A DNA stretch of 64,000 nt from CBDBCU01 sp965203435 (GCA_965203435.1 CBDBCU010000002.1:1-64000); one strand, 5' to 3'. Counted from the stretch's first letter, positions 8,041 to 17,390 are shown. Made by a program: numbers and translations. The notes: generated by a model not told the origin, from the sequence alone.

Positions 8041-10264
8041 ATGAAGTATGGGGTAGAAACGCCCAACGCCCAGGGCCTGATCGCTAAGGTATCCCGCTAC
8101 CTGCCCGCCGAATCGGTGCAGCTGGTAGAGCAGGCGTATGCCTATGCCCACCGCTGCCACGCCGGGCAAAACCGCAAATCCGGAGAACCCTACATTGCCC
8201 ATCCCCTGGCCGCCGCCGCTTTCCTGGCCGACCTGAACCTGGACAGCCATACCATTTGCGGCGCCCTGCTCCACGATGTCATCGAGGATTGCGGCGTCAC
8301 CGTGGCCGACCTGCGCGGCCAGTTCGGCCCGGAAGTCGCCAAACTGGTGGACGGCGTTACCAAGCTGACCCGGATGGACTACGGCCGCCTGCCCGGGGTT
8401 GACCTGAACGGCGTCCATCCCCCGGAGGATCCGGATAAGCTCTACGCTGAAAGCCTCCGCAAAATGCTGGTCTCTATGGCCGAGGACATCCGGGTGGCTG
8501 ATTAAGTTGGCCGACCGCCTGCACAATATGAAAACCCTGGACGCCCTGCCGCCGGCCAAGCGCCAGTCCATTGCCCAGGAAACCCTGGACATCTATTCCC
8601 CCCTGGCCCACCGCCTGGGCATCTGGGAAATCAAGTGGCAGCTGGACGATTTGGCCTTTCGTCATCTGGACGAGGAACGCTATCGGGAAATTTCCCGGAT
8701 GCTGGCCGTCCGCCGGGCCGAGCGGGAGGAATATATCGAGCAGATTTGCGCTACCCTCCGCCAATTCCTGGCTCAAGCCGACTTGTCCGGCGAAGTCAAC
8801 GGCCGGCCCAAAGGCATCTACAGCATCCACAACAAAATGCAGAAATACGCCGCCCAGGGGGATGAACTGCGGGATATTTTCGACCTCTACGCCCTGCGGG
8901 TAGTGGTCGATTCCGAAGGGGACTGCTACCGGGCTTTGGGCATTCTGCATCAGCTGTGGAGTCCCATTCCCGGCCAGTTTGACGACTACATTGCCAATCC
9001 CAAGGAAAATATGTACCAGGCCCTGCACACCACGGTTATCTGCCAGGGGGGGCAGCCGTTGGAAGTGCAGATAAAGACCCACCAAATGCATCAGGTAGCG
9101 GAGTATGGGGTGGCCGCCCATTGGCGCTACAAAGAGGGCGGCGGCGCCCACAAAGACCTGCGCTTTGAGGAAAAGATGACCTGGATGCGCCAACTGCTGG
9201 AATGGCAGCGGGAGGCGGCCGGCACCGACGAGTTCATCGAGTCGGTCAAGCAGGATTTGTTTCACGACCAGGTATTCGTCTATACCCCCAAGGGCGACAT
9301 TGTGGAATTGACCGCCGGCTCCACGCCCATTGATTTTGCCTACAAAATTCATACCGAACTGGGCCATCGCTGCATCGGCGGCAAGGTGAACGGCCGCCTG
9401 GTCAGCCTGGACAGCGCCCTGCAAAACGGGGATACGGTCGAGATAATGACCGCCCGCTCCGGCCGCGGCCCCAGCCCGGACTGGCTCAATTCCAACCTGG
9501 GCTATGTGAAATCGGCCAGCGCCCGCCAGAAAATCCGCCAGTGGTTCAATCATCAGGCCCGGGGCAGCAACATCGAGCGCGGCCGGGACAAACTCCGCAA
9601 GGAACTGCGCCGCCTCAATCTGCGCCTGCCGGAGCCGGAAATCCTGGCCCTGGTCAAGGCGGAGAATATGGAGGATTTTCTGGTCAGCCTGGGCTCCGGC
9701 AACATTACCGAAGGGCAGCTGGCGCATCGCCTTTCCCAAGCCGTCCGCGCCGAGCCGGAACTGCCGCAGAGCAAGGTCAAGCTGCCCCTGTCCAGTCCCG
9801 GCTCCGGCATATCGGTGCTGGGCGTGGGCGACCTGCTCATCCACATTGCCGGCTGTTGCAGTCCCATCCCCGGCGACGCCATCGCCGGCTTTGTAACCCG
9901 GGCCCGCGGCGTCACCGTCCACAAAAAAGACTGCGTCAGCCTGCGGAACGAGGATGAGCCGGAGCGGATTGTCAGCGTTTCCTGGGGCGCGGCCAAGGAG
10001 ATGTATCCGGTGCGCGTCCGCATTGAGGCGTATGACCGGGTGGGCCTGCTGCGGGATGTGACCGTGCGGGTGTCCGAGGAACGGGTGAACATTGCCGCCG
10101 TAGTAACCGAGGAAAAGTCTGACGGCACGGTGACCATGGAGTTGACCCTGCACACCACCGGCCTGGATCAGTTAGGCAAGCTGTTCGCCAAGCTGGAGGG
10201 CATCCGCAGCGTCATCCTGGTAACGCGGGTGCGGGCCACCGTAGCCGCGCCGCTGGAGGCTTAG
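8041..10264 (+). pseudogene. relA: Bifunctional (p)ppGpp synthetase/hydrolase (RelA/SpoT) with a frameshift in the HD domain
   Basis: Full domain order of a long RSH protein that makes and degrades (p)ppGpp: HD hydrolase (HDVIED at residues 78-83), synthetase (GIYSIHNKM; RDIFDLYALRV), TGS (DQVFVYTPKGDIVEL), a conserved CC region (IHIAGCCSPIPGD) and a C-terminal ACT domain. Reading starts at ATG 8041 and stops at TAA 8503 after DIRVAD. The family sequence DIRVALIKLADRLHNM is recovered if two bases (GC) are restored near 8498, after which 8507-10264 is open. The HD domain is split and the synthetase half could be made only by reinitiation (TTG 8507). A real deletion or an assembly error is equally possible. 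Confidence 0.85.
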
Positions 10265-10426
10265 GGTAAGGGGGTAGAGTCTATCCCCTAATCCCGCCGC
10301 TAATCAGCATTTCCCGGGGAAAATCGGGAAATACTATTGCCAAATTAGCATAAGAATAATAAAGGTGCATTTCCGCCCTTTTAACCTGCGCCAACCCGTG
10401 TTGAGAATACCGCAATACGCCGCCGG

Positions 10427-10455
10427 TTGCCAAACCATCCCCCATCCGTTAAACT
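10427..10455 (+). promoter_or_regulatory. Promoter of the FMN-binding flavoprotein gene
   Basis: TTGCCA (10427-10432), 17-base spacer, TAAACT (10450-10455); predicted start near 10462, 50 bases before the ATG. Confidence 0.5.
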
Positions 10456-10511
10456 ATCCCCGGATAACCGCGCCAATCCCCAATCCTGGCCTGTCCCATA
10501 AGGAGCCGATT

Positions 10512-11111
10512 ATGACTACTACGGCCCAACCGACCGCCGCCCCGGCCGCTACCTATCCCCTCACCAACGACAACCGCTTTACCGCCGTGTTCGGCGCGCC
10601 CGACCCCAAAGGCCGGGCCGTTACCAAAGTCATTGACCGGATGACGCCCCTGGTGCAGGAGTTCATCCGCCATTCGCCCTTTGCGGTGATGGCGACCAGC
10701 GACGCCGCCGGCAACTGCGACGCTTCCCCCAAGGGCGGCCAGCCCGGGTTCGTCAAGGTGCTGGACGACCGCCATCTGCTGCTGCCGGATGTGGCCGGCA
10801 ACCGCCTCTTTCAGTCCTACCTGAATATGGACGCCAATCCCCATGTGGGGCTGATTTTCCTGATTCCCGGGGTCAACGACACCGTGCGGGTCAACGGGCG
10901 GGTTACTATCGTCGACCAGGCCGAGTTGCAGCGGCTGGAGGTGGAAGTGGCTTTGTACGAGCCGGACGAGCGGGGCTATCATCTGCAAGGCATCCTGGTG
11001 GAAGTGGAGGAAGCCTACGGCCACTGCCCCCGGGCCTTGCACTTTGCCCGTTTCTGGGACACGGAAACCATCGCCGCCCACCAAGCCGAACGGCCGGTGC
11101 CGGCGCGGTAG
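10512..11111 (+). CDS. Pyridoxamine 5'-phosphate oxidase-family FMN-binding protein
   Basis: 199 residues starting at ATG 10512, chosen because AAGGAG lies 7 bases upstream, although the frame is open from a GTG at 10365. It matches PPOX-type split-barrel flavoproteins: PFAVMATSDAAGNCDASPKG, HLLLPDVAGNRLFQS, VGLIFLIPG. These normally bind FMN or F420 and reduce small molecules; the substrate is unknown. Arrangement resembles the MSMEG_1061-type subgroup. Single gene with an R2 element after its stop. Confidence 0.8.
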   Translation: MTTTAQPTAAPAATYPLTNDNRFTAVFGAPDPKGRAVTKVIDRMTPLVQEFIRHSPFAVMATSDAAGNCDASPKGGQPGFVKVLDDRHLLLPDVAGNRLFQSYLNMDANPHVGLIFLIPGVNDTVRVNGRVTIVDQAELQRLEVEVALYEPDERGYHLQGILVEVEEAYGHCPRALHFARFWDTETIAAHQAERPVPAR

Positions 11112-11120
11112 CTTTAATTG

Positions 11121-11215
11121 ACATGGATAGACAGGATAAACAGGATTCAGCTGACTGCCGGTAAAAATGCTCCGCAGCAGTCAAACAAAATCCTGTTTAT
11201 CCTGTCTATCCATGT
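11121..11215. repeat. R2 element
   Basis: Complete copy with matching arms; it fills the convergent spacer between the flavoprotein gene and the pentapeptide gene and could serve as a bidirectional transcript end. Confidence 0.8.
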
Positions 11216-11224
11216 TTGAATCTA

Positions 11225-11926
11225 TCAGTCCAGCACATCCTTATAGCCGGTGTCGTTGGGGTCGAAATGCGGGGGGAAAAGGGTGGTGGCGTCGTATTTA
11301 GCCATATTCAGGTCGGAGCGGTGCAGGCTGGCCTTGTCAAAGTCAGCCCCCCGCATATCCGCCATAATCCACAGGGAATCCCGAATCATCGCCCGGGTAA
11401 AATCGGCCCCGTCCATCGTGGCCCGGCTCAAATCGGCGCCATTCATATTAGCCCCCTGAAAGCGGGCGGCGGTCAGATTGGCGCTCCGCAGGTCGGCCTC
11501 GATCATCGTGGCCTGGCTGAAATCGGCCCCGGTCAGGTCGGCGGCCATAAAGGAGGCCCGCATCAAGTGGGCGGCGCGCAGGATTAGACCCCGGGAGTTG
11601 GACTGCTTGGCGTCGGCCCAGAACATATTGACATTGGTCAGGTTGGCCGCTTCCAGATTGGCCCCGGTCATTCCGGCCCGGCCCAAGTCGGCGCCCTCCA
11701 GGTTAGCCCCGGCCAGGTTGGATGCGGACAGATTGGCCCGGATCAGCCGGGCGCCGCGCAGGTCAGCTCCCGCCAGATTGGCCCGCCGCAGGCGGACGCC
11801 GGCCAGGTTAAGGCCGGCCAAATCGGCCCCGGCCAAATCCAGGGGAGTGTCGGGATGTTCCGCCGCCCATTGGGCCAGGGCGTCCTGGCCCTGCCGGGCG
11901 GCGGCCAGATGTTCGGGATTAGCCAC
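11225..11926 (-). CDS. Pentapeptide repeat protein
   Basis: 233 residues built of A(D/N)LxX pentapeptides from about residue 30 to 215 (LAGADLRGARLIRANLSASN and so on), which fold as a right-handed quadrilateral beta helix. Start ATG 11926. Some such proteins mimic DNA and protect gyrase, but most have no known role; nothing here points to a specific one. A slightly irregular stretch (FWADAKQSNSRG) sits mid-protein. No signal peptide. It stands alone, bounded by an R2 element and a tandem repeat array. Confidence 0.9.
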   Translation of the reverse strand: MANPEHLAAARQGQDALAQWAAEHPDTPLDLAGADLAGLNLAGVRLRRANLAGADLRGARLIRANLSASNLAGANLEGADLGRAGMTGANLEAANLTNVNMFWADAKQSNSRGLILRAAHLMRASFMAADLTGADFSQATMIEADLRSANLTAARFQGANMNGADLSRATMDGADFTRAMIRDSLWIMADMRGADFDKASLHRSDLNMAKYDATTLFPPHFDPNDTGYKDVLD

Positions 11927-11972
11927 GATAACCTCACCTCAAAGCTGCCGCCCTTCCCGGGTAAAGGGAAAG

Positions 11973-12235
11973 GGCGGCCGGTATTCCGGGTTTCCGTTCT
12001 ACTGGGCCGTATCCATCCTTCAACAAGTTCAGGATGAGCGGATACGGCGCAACAGAAGGGGGCGGCCGACATTCCGGGTTTCCGTTCTGCTGGGCCGTAT
12101 CCATCCTTCAACAAGTTCAGGATGAGCGGATACGGCGCAACAGAAGGGGGCGGCCGGTATTCCGGGTTCCGTTCTACTGGTCCCTATCCGCTCATCCTGA
12201 ACTTGTTGAAGGACGGATAGGGCATAGCAGAACGA
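11973..12235. repeat. 88-bp tandem array containing R3
   Basis: Units begin at 11973, 12061 and 12149 (GGCGGCCG..ATTCCGGG), period 88. Each carries an R3 core, CATCCTTCAACAAGTTCAGG, about 27 bases and imperfectly palindromic; the third unit carries R3 in reverse orientation. R3 is the third dispersed repeat family of the window. Confidence 0.75.
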
Positions 12236-12247
12236 ATTTGTCCGACC

Positions 12248-12550
12248 TTAGCGGCCGGCGGCGGTCGCCTCGTCCACCTCGAAGATTTTCTCGGCGATTT
12301 CCATTTTCAGCTCGTTGGCCCGGGACAGGTTGGGATAGACCCCATCCTCGTCCTTGCGGTCGAAGATTTTGCTGCCATCCAGATAGACCTCCAGGCGGCC
12401 CTGGGCGGCCGGGGTCAGTTTGATGGCGATGTCGCCGGGGTTGTCCCCCTTGAGAAACTCGGCCGCCAGCCACATGGCGACTGCGTGGTAGCCTCAAGGG
12501 ACGCAATAGACGATGTCCACTTCCACCTTGCCGAACTCTGCTCCGGCCAT
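12248..12550 (-). CDS. SelW/Rdx-family selenoprotein with CxxU motif
   Basis: From ATG 12550 (AAGGAGAG upstream) the frame reads MAGAEFGKVEVDIVYCVP, then TGA at 12494-12496, then GYHAVAMWLAAEFL and on to TAA 12248. Reading TGA as selenocysteine gives a 100-residue protein with C16-V-P-U19-G-Y, the thioredoxin-like CxxU redox motif of the SelW/Rdx family, in its usual place after the first strand. The downstream body (LEVYLDGSKIFDRKDEDG) also matches. A short CCAC/GUGG hairpin can form just after the TGA as a possible SECIS. No sel genes are in the window. The alternative, a nonsense mutation replacing Cys or Sec, cannot be excluded from sequence alone. Confidence 0.75.
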
Positions 12551-12720
12551 AACCCGCTCTCCTTTTGTTTGGTATGGGGACTCTGCTGATGGGAACCGGG
12601 ATAACCGGGGATAGTATAGCGCTGTCGGATGGTGGCGGCAAGGGGGTGGTTGCAATACCGACTCGACACCCCACCGCCATTCCCGGGCAAACGGGAATCC
12701 GGAAAGGCAACTTCCCCACT

Positions 12721-12812
12721 ATGTCATTCCGAGCGTAGCCGAGGAATCTGAAATGCCCGCCCTTGACTCCTTACTGGATTTTTAGATTCCTCGGCTACGC
12801 TCGGAATGACAT
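12721..12812. repeat. R4 dispersed inverted-repeat element
   Basis: Reference copy of family R4, about 92 bp. ATGTCATTCCGAGCGTAGCC opens a 30-base left arm whose reverse complement closes the element; the interior (GAAATGCCCGCCCTTGACTC) has a direction. No coding capacity. Confidence 0.8.
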
Positions 12813-12838
12813 CGGAAAGGGACTACGGCTCCCCGCAA

Positions 12839-12866
12839 CCGTCCTTCCCGCGTAAGCGGGAATCCG
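12839..12866. repeat. R1 single arm
   Basis: Lone R1 arm inside a roughly 165-bp tandem duplication that also duplicated the neighbouring R4 element. Confidence 0.65.
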
Positions 12867-12885
12867 GAAAGACAACTCCCCCACT

Positions 12886-12976
12886 ATGTCATTCCGAGCG
12901 TAGCCGAGGAATCTGAAATGCCTGCCCTTGACTCCTTACTGGATTTTTAGATTCCTCGGCTACGCTCGGAATGACA
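12886..12976. repeat. R4 element
   Basis: Almost identical to the copy 165 bases upstream, including flanking GGAATCCGGAAAG.CAACT; best explained as local duplication rather than independent insertion. Confidence 0.8.
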
Positions 12977-13000
12977 TCGGAAAGGGACTGCGACCCAGCG

Positions 13001-13102
13001 ACCGTCATTCCCGCGTAAGCGGGAATCTCGAACGGTATTGCCAAAGACCGGCCTGCCACTAATCGGGCCTTTCGGGATTCCCGCTTACGCGGGAATGACG
13101 GT
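13001..13102. repeat. R1 element
   Basis: Full copy with the interior type GAACGGTATTGCCAAAGACC, different from the 1126 type. With the R4 pair and an R3 core at about 13166-13192 it fills the 675-base gap between the selenoprotein and the dehydratases; no gene is seen there. Confidence 0.8.
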
Positions 13103-13225
13103 TGCGGGGCGGCCGCTGCTCGGGATGGCAAAACCGCCCCGGCCACAGCCGGCTATTTTCCGCCCATCCTTCAACAAGTTCAGGATGAGCGGAAACGGAC
13201 TCAAGGCAAGGGTCGGTTTCCGCCG

Positions 13226-13645
13226 TTACACTATCGCCGTGCCTTGCCCTACGGCGGTGGCGTCGCCGTTCTGATTGTGGCACTGCACCTGCACCGTTAC
13301 CTGCGTTCCCCGTTCTACCGGCTGCTGGTCAATGACCGCGCCGGAGATGGTGAGGGTGTCGCCGCCCTTGACCGGGCGCAGAAACTTCAGGTTGACGCTG
13401 CCGGTGTGGTTAAAGACCTCCGGGCCGAAAAACTTCCGCAGGGCCTCGGCGGCAAAGGTGATGGACATCCGCCCCGAGGCGATGGGATAGGTAGTGCCCA
13501 GCCGTTTCGCCGCCAGTTCCGGGTCGTTATGGATGTTCTGCCGTTCCAGGATGCCGCAGGACTCGAAGCGGTTGATGCTATCCTGGGTGATGGCCTTGGT
13601 CAGCGTGGGAAGGGTCGCGTTCTCCGGGATTACTTGGGATGCCAT
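13226..13645 (-). CDS. MaoC-like hot-dog dehydratase, small subunit type
   Basis: 139 residues of hot-dog fold. The segment YPIASGRMSITFAAEALRKFFG resembles the MaoC hydratase helix, and the C-terminal half (LKFLRPVKGGDTLTISGAV) is typical of (R)-enoyl-CoA hydratase relatives. The catalytic D/H pair is less clear. Start GTG or ATG at 13645 overlaps the last 16 bases of the upstream gene, so the two are translationally coupled and probably form one heteromeric dehydratase. CoA-substrate unknown. Confidence 0.75.
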   Translation of the reverse strand: MASQVIPENATLPTLTKAITQDSINRFESCGILERQNIHNDPELAAKRLGTTYPIASGRMSITFAAEALRKFFGPEVFNHTGSVNLKFLRPVKGGDTLTISGAVIDQQPVERGTQVTVQVQCHNQNGDATAVGQGTAIV

Positions 13646-14052
13646 TTCTTGCCCACCTCGTCCGGTTTTTTCATCTGGTAGGTCCGCAGCTTTTCCAGCA
13701 GCCGCCCGTCCTCGTCCTCGGCGGTGGCCTCGATGACCATATAGGGCTTGTCCCGGCGCAGGTACTTGTCGTGGATGCGGCCGGTGACCCGGATTTTCTT
13801 GCCGGGAATCGGCGGATTGAAAAACTCCACCTCGTTGCCGGCGTTCACTCCGCCGGTCTGGTCGTCATAGACCATAGCAAAGGCGGTGGCGTCGTGCTTG
13901 ACCGCCAAAGTCGGAAAGGGCGCCTCCGGGTCGTCCACCGACGCCCGGAAGCTGTCCAGCATCTCCGGGGTCAGCACATACTCGTAGGAACCCAATTCCT
14001 CGCCGATTTCAATATCGGCGTAGTTAAAGGGTTTCAGCTGTTCCTGGGCCAT
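13630..14052 (-). CDS. MaoC/FAS1-like N-terminal dehydratase domain protein
   Basis: 140 residues beginning MAQEQLKPFNYADIEIGEEL at ATG 14052. The opening IEIGEELGSYEYVLTPEMLDSF and the later VEFFNPPIPGKKIRVTGRI are typical of FAS1-like dehydratase halves that pair with a MaoC-like half. First gene of a two-gene operon with the following dehydratase (16-base overlap). It probably acts on an acyl-CoA ester in fatty or dicarboxylic acid metabolism. Confidence 0.75.
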   Translation of the reverse strand: MAQEQLKPFNYADIEIGEELGSYEYVLTPEMLDSFRASVDDPEAPFPTLAVKHDATAFAMVYDDQTGGVNAGNEVEFFNPPIPGKKIRVTGRIHDKYLRRDKPYMVIEATAEDEDGRLLEKLRTYQMKKPDEVGKKWHPK

Positions 14053-14159
14053 AAACTACCCCCTAGGCAAGGTTTCCCGCCCATAGTAACGGATAAAAGG
14101 GGGCGGGTCAAGGGCTGGCGGCGGCGGATATTTTCCCGGCGGGGCTATTAAATATAGCT

Positions 14160-14258
14160 ACCGTCATTCCCGCGTAAGCGGGAATCCCCACGGTACTGCC
14201 TTAGGATAGTATTGCCGCCCAACCGCCGCCGGATTCCCGCTTACGCGGGAATGACGGT
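14160..14258. repeat. R1 element
   Basis: Full copy in the divergent spacer between the dehydratase operon and amt, interior CACGGTACTGCCTTAGGATA. Confidence 0.8.
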
Positions 14259-14288
14259 AGGGGCCGCCAGTACCTTTCTATACAGACC

Positions 14289-14318
14289 CAAAATCCTGTC
14301 TATCCTGTCTATCCATGT
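14289..14318. repeat. R2 right arm
   Basis: Only the right arm (AAAATCCTGTCTATCCTGTC..CATGT) is present; the left partner is missing, with the R1 copy lying just upstream. Confidence 0.7.
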
Positions 14319-14356
14319 TTGAATCCGCCCCCCGGTTTTACAAAAAGGCAATGGAA

Positions 14357-14384
14357 TTGTTACATCCGGGCAAAAAAGTATTAA
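14357..14384 (+). promoter_or_regulatory. Possible amt promoter
   Basis: TTGTTA (14357-14362), 16-base spacer, TATTAA (14379-14384). No sigma-54 -24/-12 pair is recognisable despite the nitrogen role of amt. Confidence 0.35.
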
Positions 14385-14462
14385 CCGGACGGCAACAGAC
14401 TGGCAACATTAGGGCAATAAACCCGCCTTAAACTGCGGTCAAACGCTTTTAAGGAGGGTTCT

Positions 14463-15857
14463 ATGTTAGCCCCAGCTTTAACTTCCATCCCCGGCGGCCT
14501 GAACCTGCGCCGCTTCCTGCCCTTCGTCCTGGCCGGGATGCTGGCCGCGGCCATTATGGCCGGCTGGAATATCGCCTTTGCCGACGGCCACCCGGCCGAG
14601 GCGCAGGCCGAGCAGGCCCTGACCGATGTGGGCAACCTGACCACCATGGCGGCCGCTTTCCTGGTCTTTTTTATGCAGGCCGGGTTCGCTTTCCTGGGGG
14701 CCGGCCTGATCCGGGCCAAAAGCACGGTCAACTATATGACCAAAAGCTTTATGGACTTCGCCATTGCCTCCCTGTCTTTCTGGGCTTTCGGCTTTGCCCT
14801 GATGATGGGAACTTCAGCGGCCGGGATTGCCGGCACCGATAACTTTTTCCTGTCCAGCGGGATGGGAGCCGGCGGCGATTGGCAGGTCTATGTGGACTGG
14901 ATGTTCCAGATGGTCTTTGCCGGCACCGCCGCCACGATCGTGGCCGGGGCCGTGGCCGAGCGCACCAAGACCCAAGCGTACTTTGCCTACAGCTTCCTGA
15001 TTGGCGCAGTCATCTATCCCCTGTACGGCCACTGGGTCTGGGGCGGCGGCTGGCTGAGCGTCTTGGGCGCTCAGGACTATGCCGGCTCCGGGGTCGTCCA
15101 CGCCGTGGGCGGGTTCATTGCCCTGGCCGGCGCGGCGGTCGTGGGGGCGCGCACCGGCAAGTTTAACGCCGACGGCAGCGCCAACGACCTGCGCGGCCAC
15201 AATGTCCCCTATGTCATCATCGGCACTTTCATCCTGTTCTTTGGCTGGTTCGGCTTCAACATCAACAGCGGCGACTCCATCGGCCTGAACGCCATCAACA
15301 CCCTGCTGGCCGGGGCTACCGGGGCCGTGGCCGCCCTTTACATCCGGCTGATTACCTCCGGCAAGGCGGACATCCTGATGGCCTGCAACGGGGCTTTGGC
15401 CGGCCTGGTGGGCGTAACCGCCCCGGTCGCCTTTATCGACCCCTGGGCCGCTGTGGTCATCGGCGCTCTGGCCGCGCCCATTATGATGCTGTCGGTGGCG
15501 GTCATTGAAAAGGTGTTCAAGATTGACGACCCGGTGGGCGCGGTGTCAGTGCACGGCACCTGCGGCCTGTGGGGACTGCTGGCCCTGGGCCTTTTCGCCA
15601 ACGGCAACAACGATGTCTGCGGGGTTGCCTCTATGTTCAGCCCCTGCGTTACCGACGACGGGCTGGTGGTTAATCCCTTTGCCCTGCTGATACCGCAGCT
15701 AATCAGTATGGGCGTGGTGCTGGCTTGGGCCTTGGGCACCGGCTTCCTGATGTTCTTTGTCCTCAAGGTAACGATGGGCGTGCGCCTGTCGGCGGAGGAG
15801 GAGGAAATGGGCATTGACGCTTCGGAACACGGCATTCTGGCCTATCCGGAGGGTTAG
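14463..15857 (+). CDS. amt: Ammonium transporter (Amt/MEP/Rh family)
   Basis: 464 residues, ATG 14463 after AAGGAGG. An N-terminal hydrophobic segment (residues ~20-40, ending IAFADGHP) looks like a cleaved signal peptide, followed by eleven membrane helices as in trimeric Amt channels. Landmarks: GAGLIRAKSTVNYMTKSF, GAVAERTK (conserved Asp/Glu region), the pore twin-histidine positions in VVHAVGG and SVHGTCG, and the C-terminal ExEEMGIDxSEHG motif that couples channel gating. It imports ammonium. No glnK/PII gene is next to it. Ends with a clear terminator. Confidence 0.96.
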   Translation: MLAPALTSIPGGLNLRRFLPFVLAGMLAAAIMAGWNIAFADGHPAEAQAEQALTDVGNLTTMAAAFLVFFMQAGFAFLGAGLIRAKSTVNYMTKSFMDFAIASLSFWAFGFALMMGTSAAGIAGTDNFFLSSGMGAGGDWQVYVDWMFQMVFAGTAATIVAGAVAERTKTQAYFAYSFLIGAVIYPLYGHWVWGGGWLSVLGAQDYAGSGVVHAVGGFIALAGAAVVGARTGKFNADGSANDLRGHNVPYVIIGTFILFFGWFGFNINSGDSIGLNAINTLLAGATGAVAALYIRLITSGKADILMACNGALAGLVGVTAPVAFIDPWAAVVIGALAAPIMMLSVAVIEKVFKIDDPVGAVSVHGTCGLWGLLALGLFANGNNDVCGVASMFSPCVTDDGLVVNPFALLIPQLISMGVVLAWALGTGFLMFFVLKVTMGVRLSAEEEEMGIDASEHGILAYPEG

Positions 15858-15896
15858 CGCGCCTGCCCCTTGACCGGGTTGGGTGGGGGTGGGGTT

Positions 15897-15937
15897 AAGC
15901 CGAGGCCGGGGATGAATTTCCCCGGCCTTTGGCTTTT
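15897..15937 (+). terminator. Rho-independent terminator of amt
   Basis: AAGCC GAGGCCGGGGA, loop TGAAT, TTCCCCGGCCT TTGGCTT: a long G/C-rich stem followed by TTTT. Confidence 0.85.
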
Positions 15938-15955
15938 ACGGGGTGGCGGATTCAA

Positions 15956-16067
15956 ACATGGATAGACCGAATAGACCGGATTTTTTGTATCGGATTAGAA
16001 AGTTCGTTGACGGTCAAAACCGTTCTAATCCGATACCCAAAATCCTGTTAATCCTGTCTATCCATGT
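15956..16067. repeat. R2 element
   Basis: Complete copy ending 3 bases before the stop codon of the convergent hydrolase gene. The interior contains a second inverted repeat (TCGGATTAGAA / TTCTAATCCGA). Confidence 0.8.
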
Positions 16068-16070
16068 AAA

Positions 16071-16970
16071 TTAAAGGCTGGCGTAAAAGTTCTGGACGGC
16101 GGCTAGAAAGGCGGCCGGGTTGTCGCCGGCGACCAGATGGCCGGCCGCCGGGATGGTAACGGCGGCGCAATTCGGGATGACCTGCTGCATCCGCTGCATG
16201 GTTTCCTCAGCAAAAATATCGCTGTCGCCGCCGCGGGTTATCAGGGTGGGACAGTCGATTTTGCTGACGGCATCCCAAAGCTGCGATTCCGACCAGGCCG
16301 GCCCTTGGCGGCCCGGCGTCCGCAGCAGTTTGTCATACTTCCACGACCACTTGCCATCGGGCCGCTGGCGGATGCTGTATTGCAGCGCGCCCAGGGTCTG
16401 CTCCCGGGAACGGCCGGTATATTCCTGCACCCGGGCGGCGAATTCCTCGAAACTATCCAGTTCATCCGGCAGTTCCCGGAAGTTCTGGATGCGATTGCGG
16501 CCCCGGGATTGGGCGACCGGGCCGGTGTCCACAATGACCAGGGAGCGCAGAGTTGCGGGATGGCGGGAGGCCCATACATAGCTGTTGCGCCCGCCCATAG
16601 AGTGGCCGATAAGATGAAAATCGCGCAAGTCCAGGGCCGCGATAAAGCCGTCCAGGTCCGCCTGATGGGCTTCGATGGAATAGTCGCCATCGGCGGCCCA
16701 ATCGCTGTCGCCGTGGCCGCGCTGATCCAGGGCCAGAATGTGGTAATGTTCCGCCAGGGGCAGGCTGATAAAATCCCAGCTGTGGGCCTGCTGCCCGCCG
16801 CCGTGCAGCATCAGGATGACCGGCTGGCCCGGCGTCCCCCATTCCAAGTAGTGGAAATTCATCCCATGGACCGCCTGACTGCGGTCGGCGGGCGTATTTT
16901 CCTGGGTAAAGGGGACGCCTTTTTGCCGGGCCGCCTGGTGCAGGGAAAGCCCCAGGGAATGGGAAGCCAT
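16071..16970 (-). CDS. Alpha/beta hydrolase
   Basis: 299 residues. The oxyanion loop HGGG, nucleophile elbow GHSMGG, acid in RGGDSDIF and base in AGHLVAG are in the order expected of the alpha/beta hydrolase fold (esterase, lactonase or C-C hydrolase). Start ATG 16970; an internal start at MNFHYLEW would also give a complete domain, since the first 35 residues look non-conserved. No signal peptide. Substrate cannot be told; neighbours do not help. Confidence 0.88.
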   Translation of the reverse strand: MASHSLGLSLHQAARQKGVPFTQENTPADRSQAVHGMNFHYLEWGTPGQPVILMLHGGGQQAHSWDFISLPLAEHYHILALDQRGHGDSDWAADGDYSIEAHQADLDGFIAALDLRDFHLIGHSMGGRNSYVWASRHPATLRSLVIVDTGPVAQSRGRNRIQNFRELPDELDSFEEFAARVQEYTGRSREQTLGALQYSIRQRPDGKWSWKYDKLLRTPGRQGPAWSESQLWDAVSKIDCPTLITRGGDSDIFAEETMQRMQQVIPNCAAVTIPAAGHLVAGDNPAAFLAAVQNFYASL

Positions 16971-17148
16971 AGCCGAAACCTCCGGTCAGGTTGGGAATGG
17001 ATAGAGTGCCAAGTCTGCCCCTATAATAACCCGGATGGGGGGTATGTCAAGGTTGGGGGACTGCCTTTCCCGAAGTTATTGCCTATGGAAACCGTTATTC
17101 CCATCCCGGACAATTGCCGATACAATCGTCATTCCGGCCGCCCTCTCT

Positions 17149-17248
17149 ACCGTCATTCCCGCGTAAGCGGGAATCCAGCGGTGGCTTGCCAGGGATGCGG
17201 CATCATGGACATTACCGTCGGGATTCCCGCCTACGCGGGAATGACGGT
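17149..17248. repeat. R1 element
   Basis: Full copy, interior AGCGGTGGCTTGCCAGGGAT; the right arm has CTACGC instead of TTACGC. It is the only recognisable content of the 420-base gap between the hydrolase and the CDGSH gene. Confidence 0.8.
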
Positions 17249-17390
17249 AAGGGGGGGCGCGGGAAGGACGATTCCCCAGGCAGCAGCCGCCCCACATTAA
17301 GACGCAACGGATAGGGGCGGCCGGCCGGAAAGGCGGCCGCGGCTATCCGCTGCGTCGGCGGGTTACAAAGGATGGACGGACGGGACGGGG

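Noticed and set aside
11478..12125. Forward frame opposite the pentapeptide gene
   Set aside because: Repeated Ser/Ala/Arg pattern mirrors the pentapeptide repeats; no independent start or motif.
12494..12496. Simple nonsense mutation in place of selenocysteine
   Set aside because: The position within CxxU and the intact downstream family sequence make recoding more likely, although not proven.
17250..17257. G7 run and the similar one near 30702 as switches
   Set aside because: Both are intergenic next to R1 copies with no frame or promoter affected.
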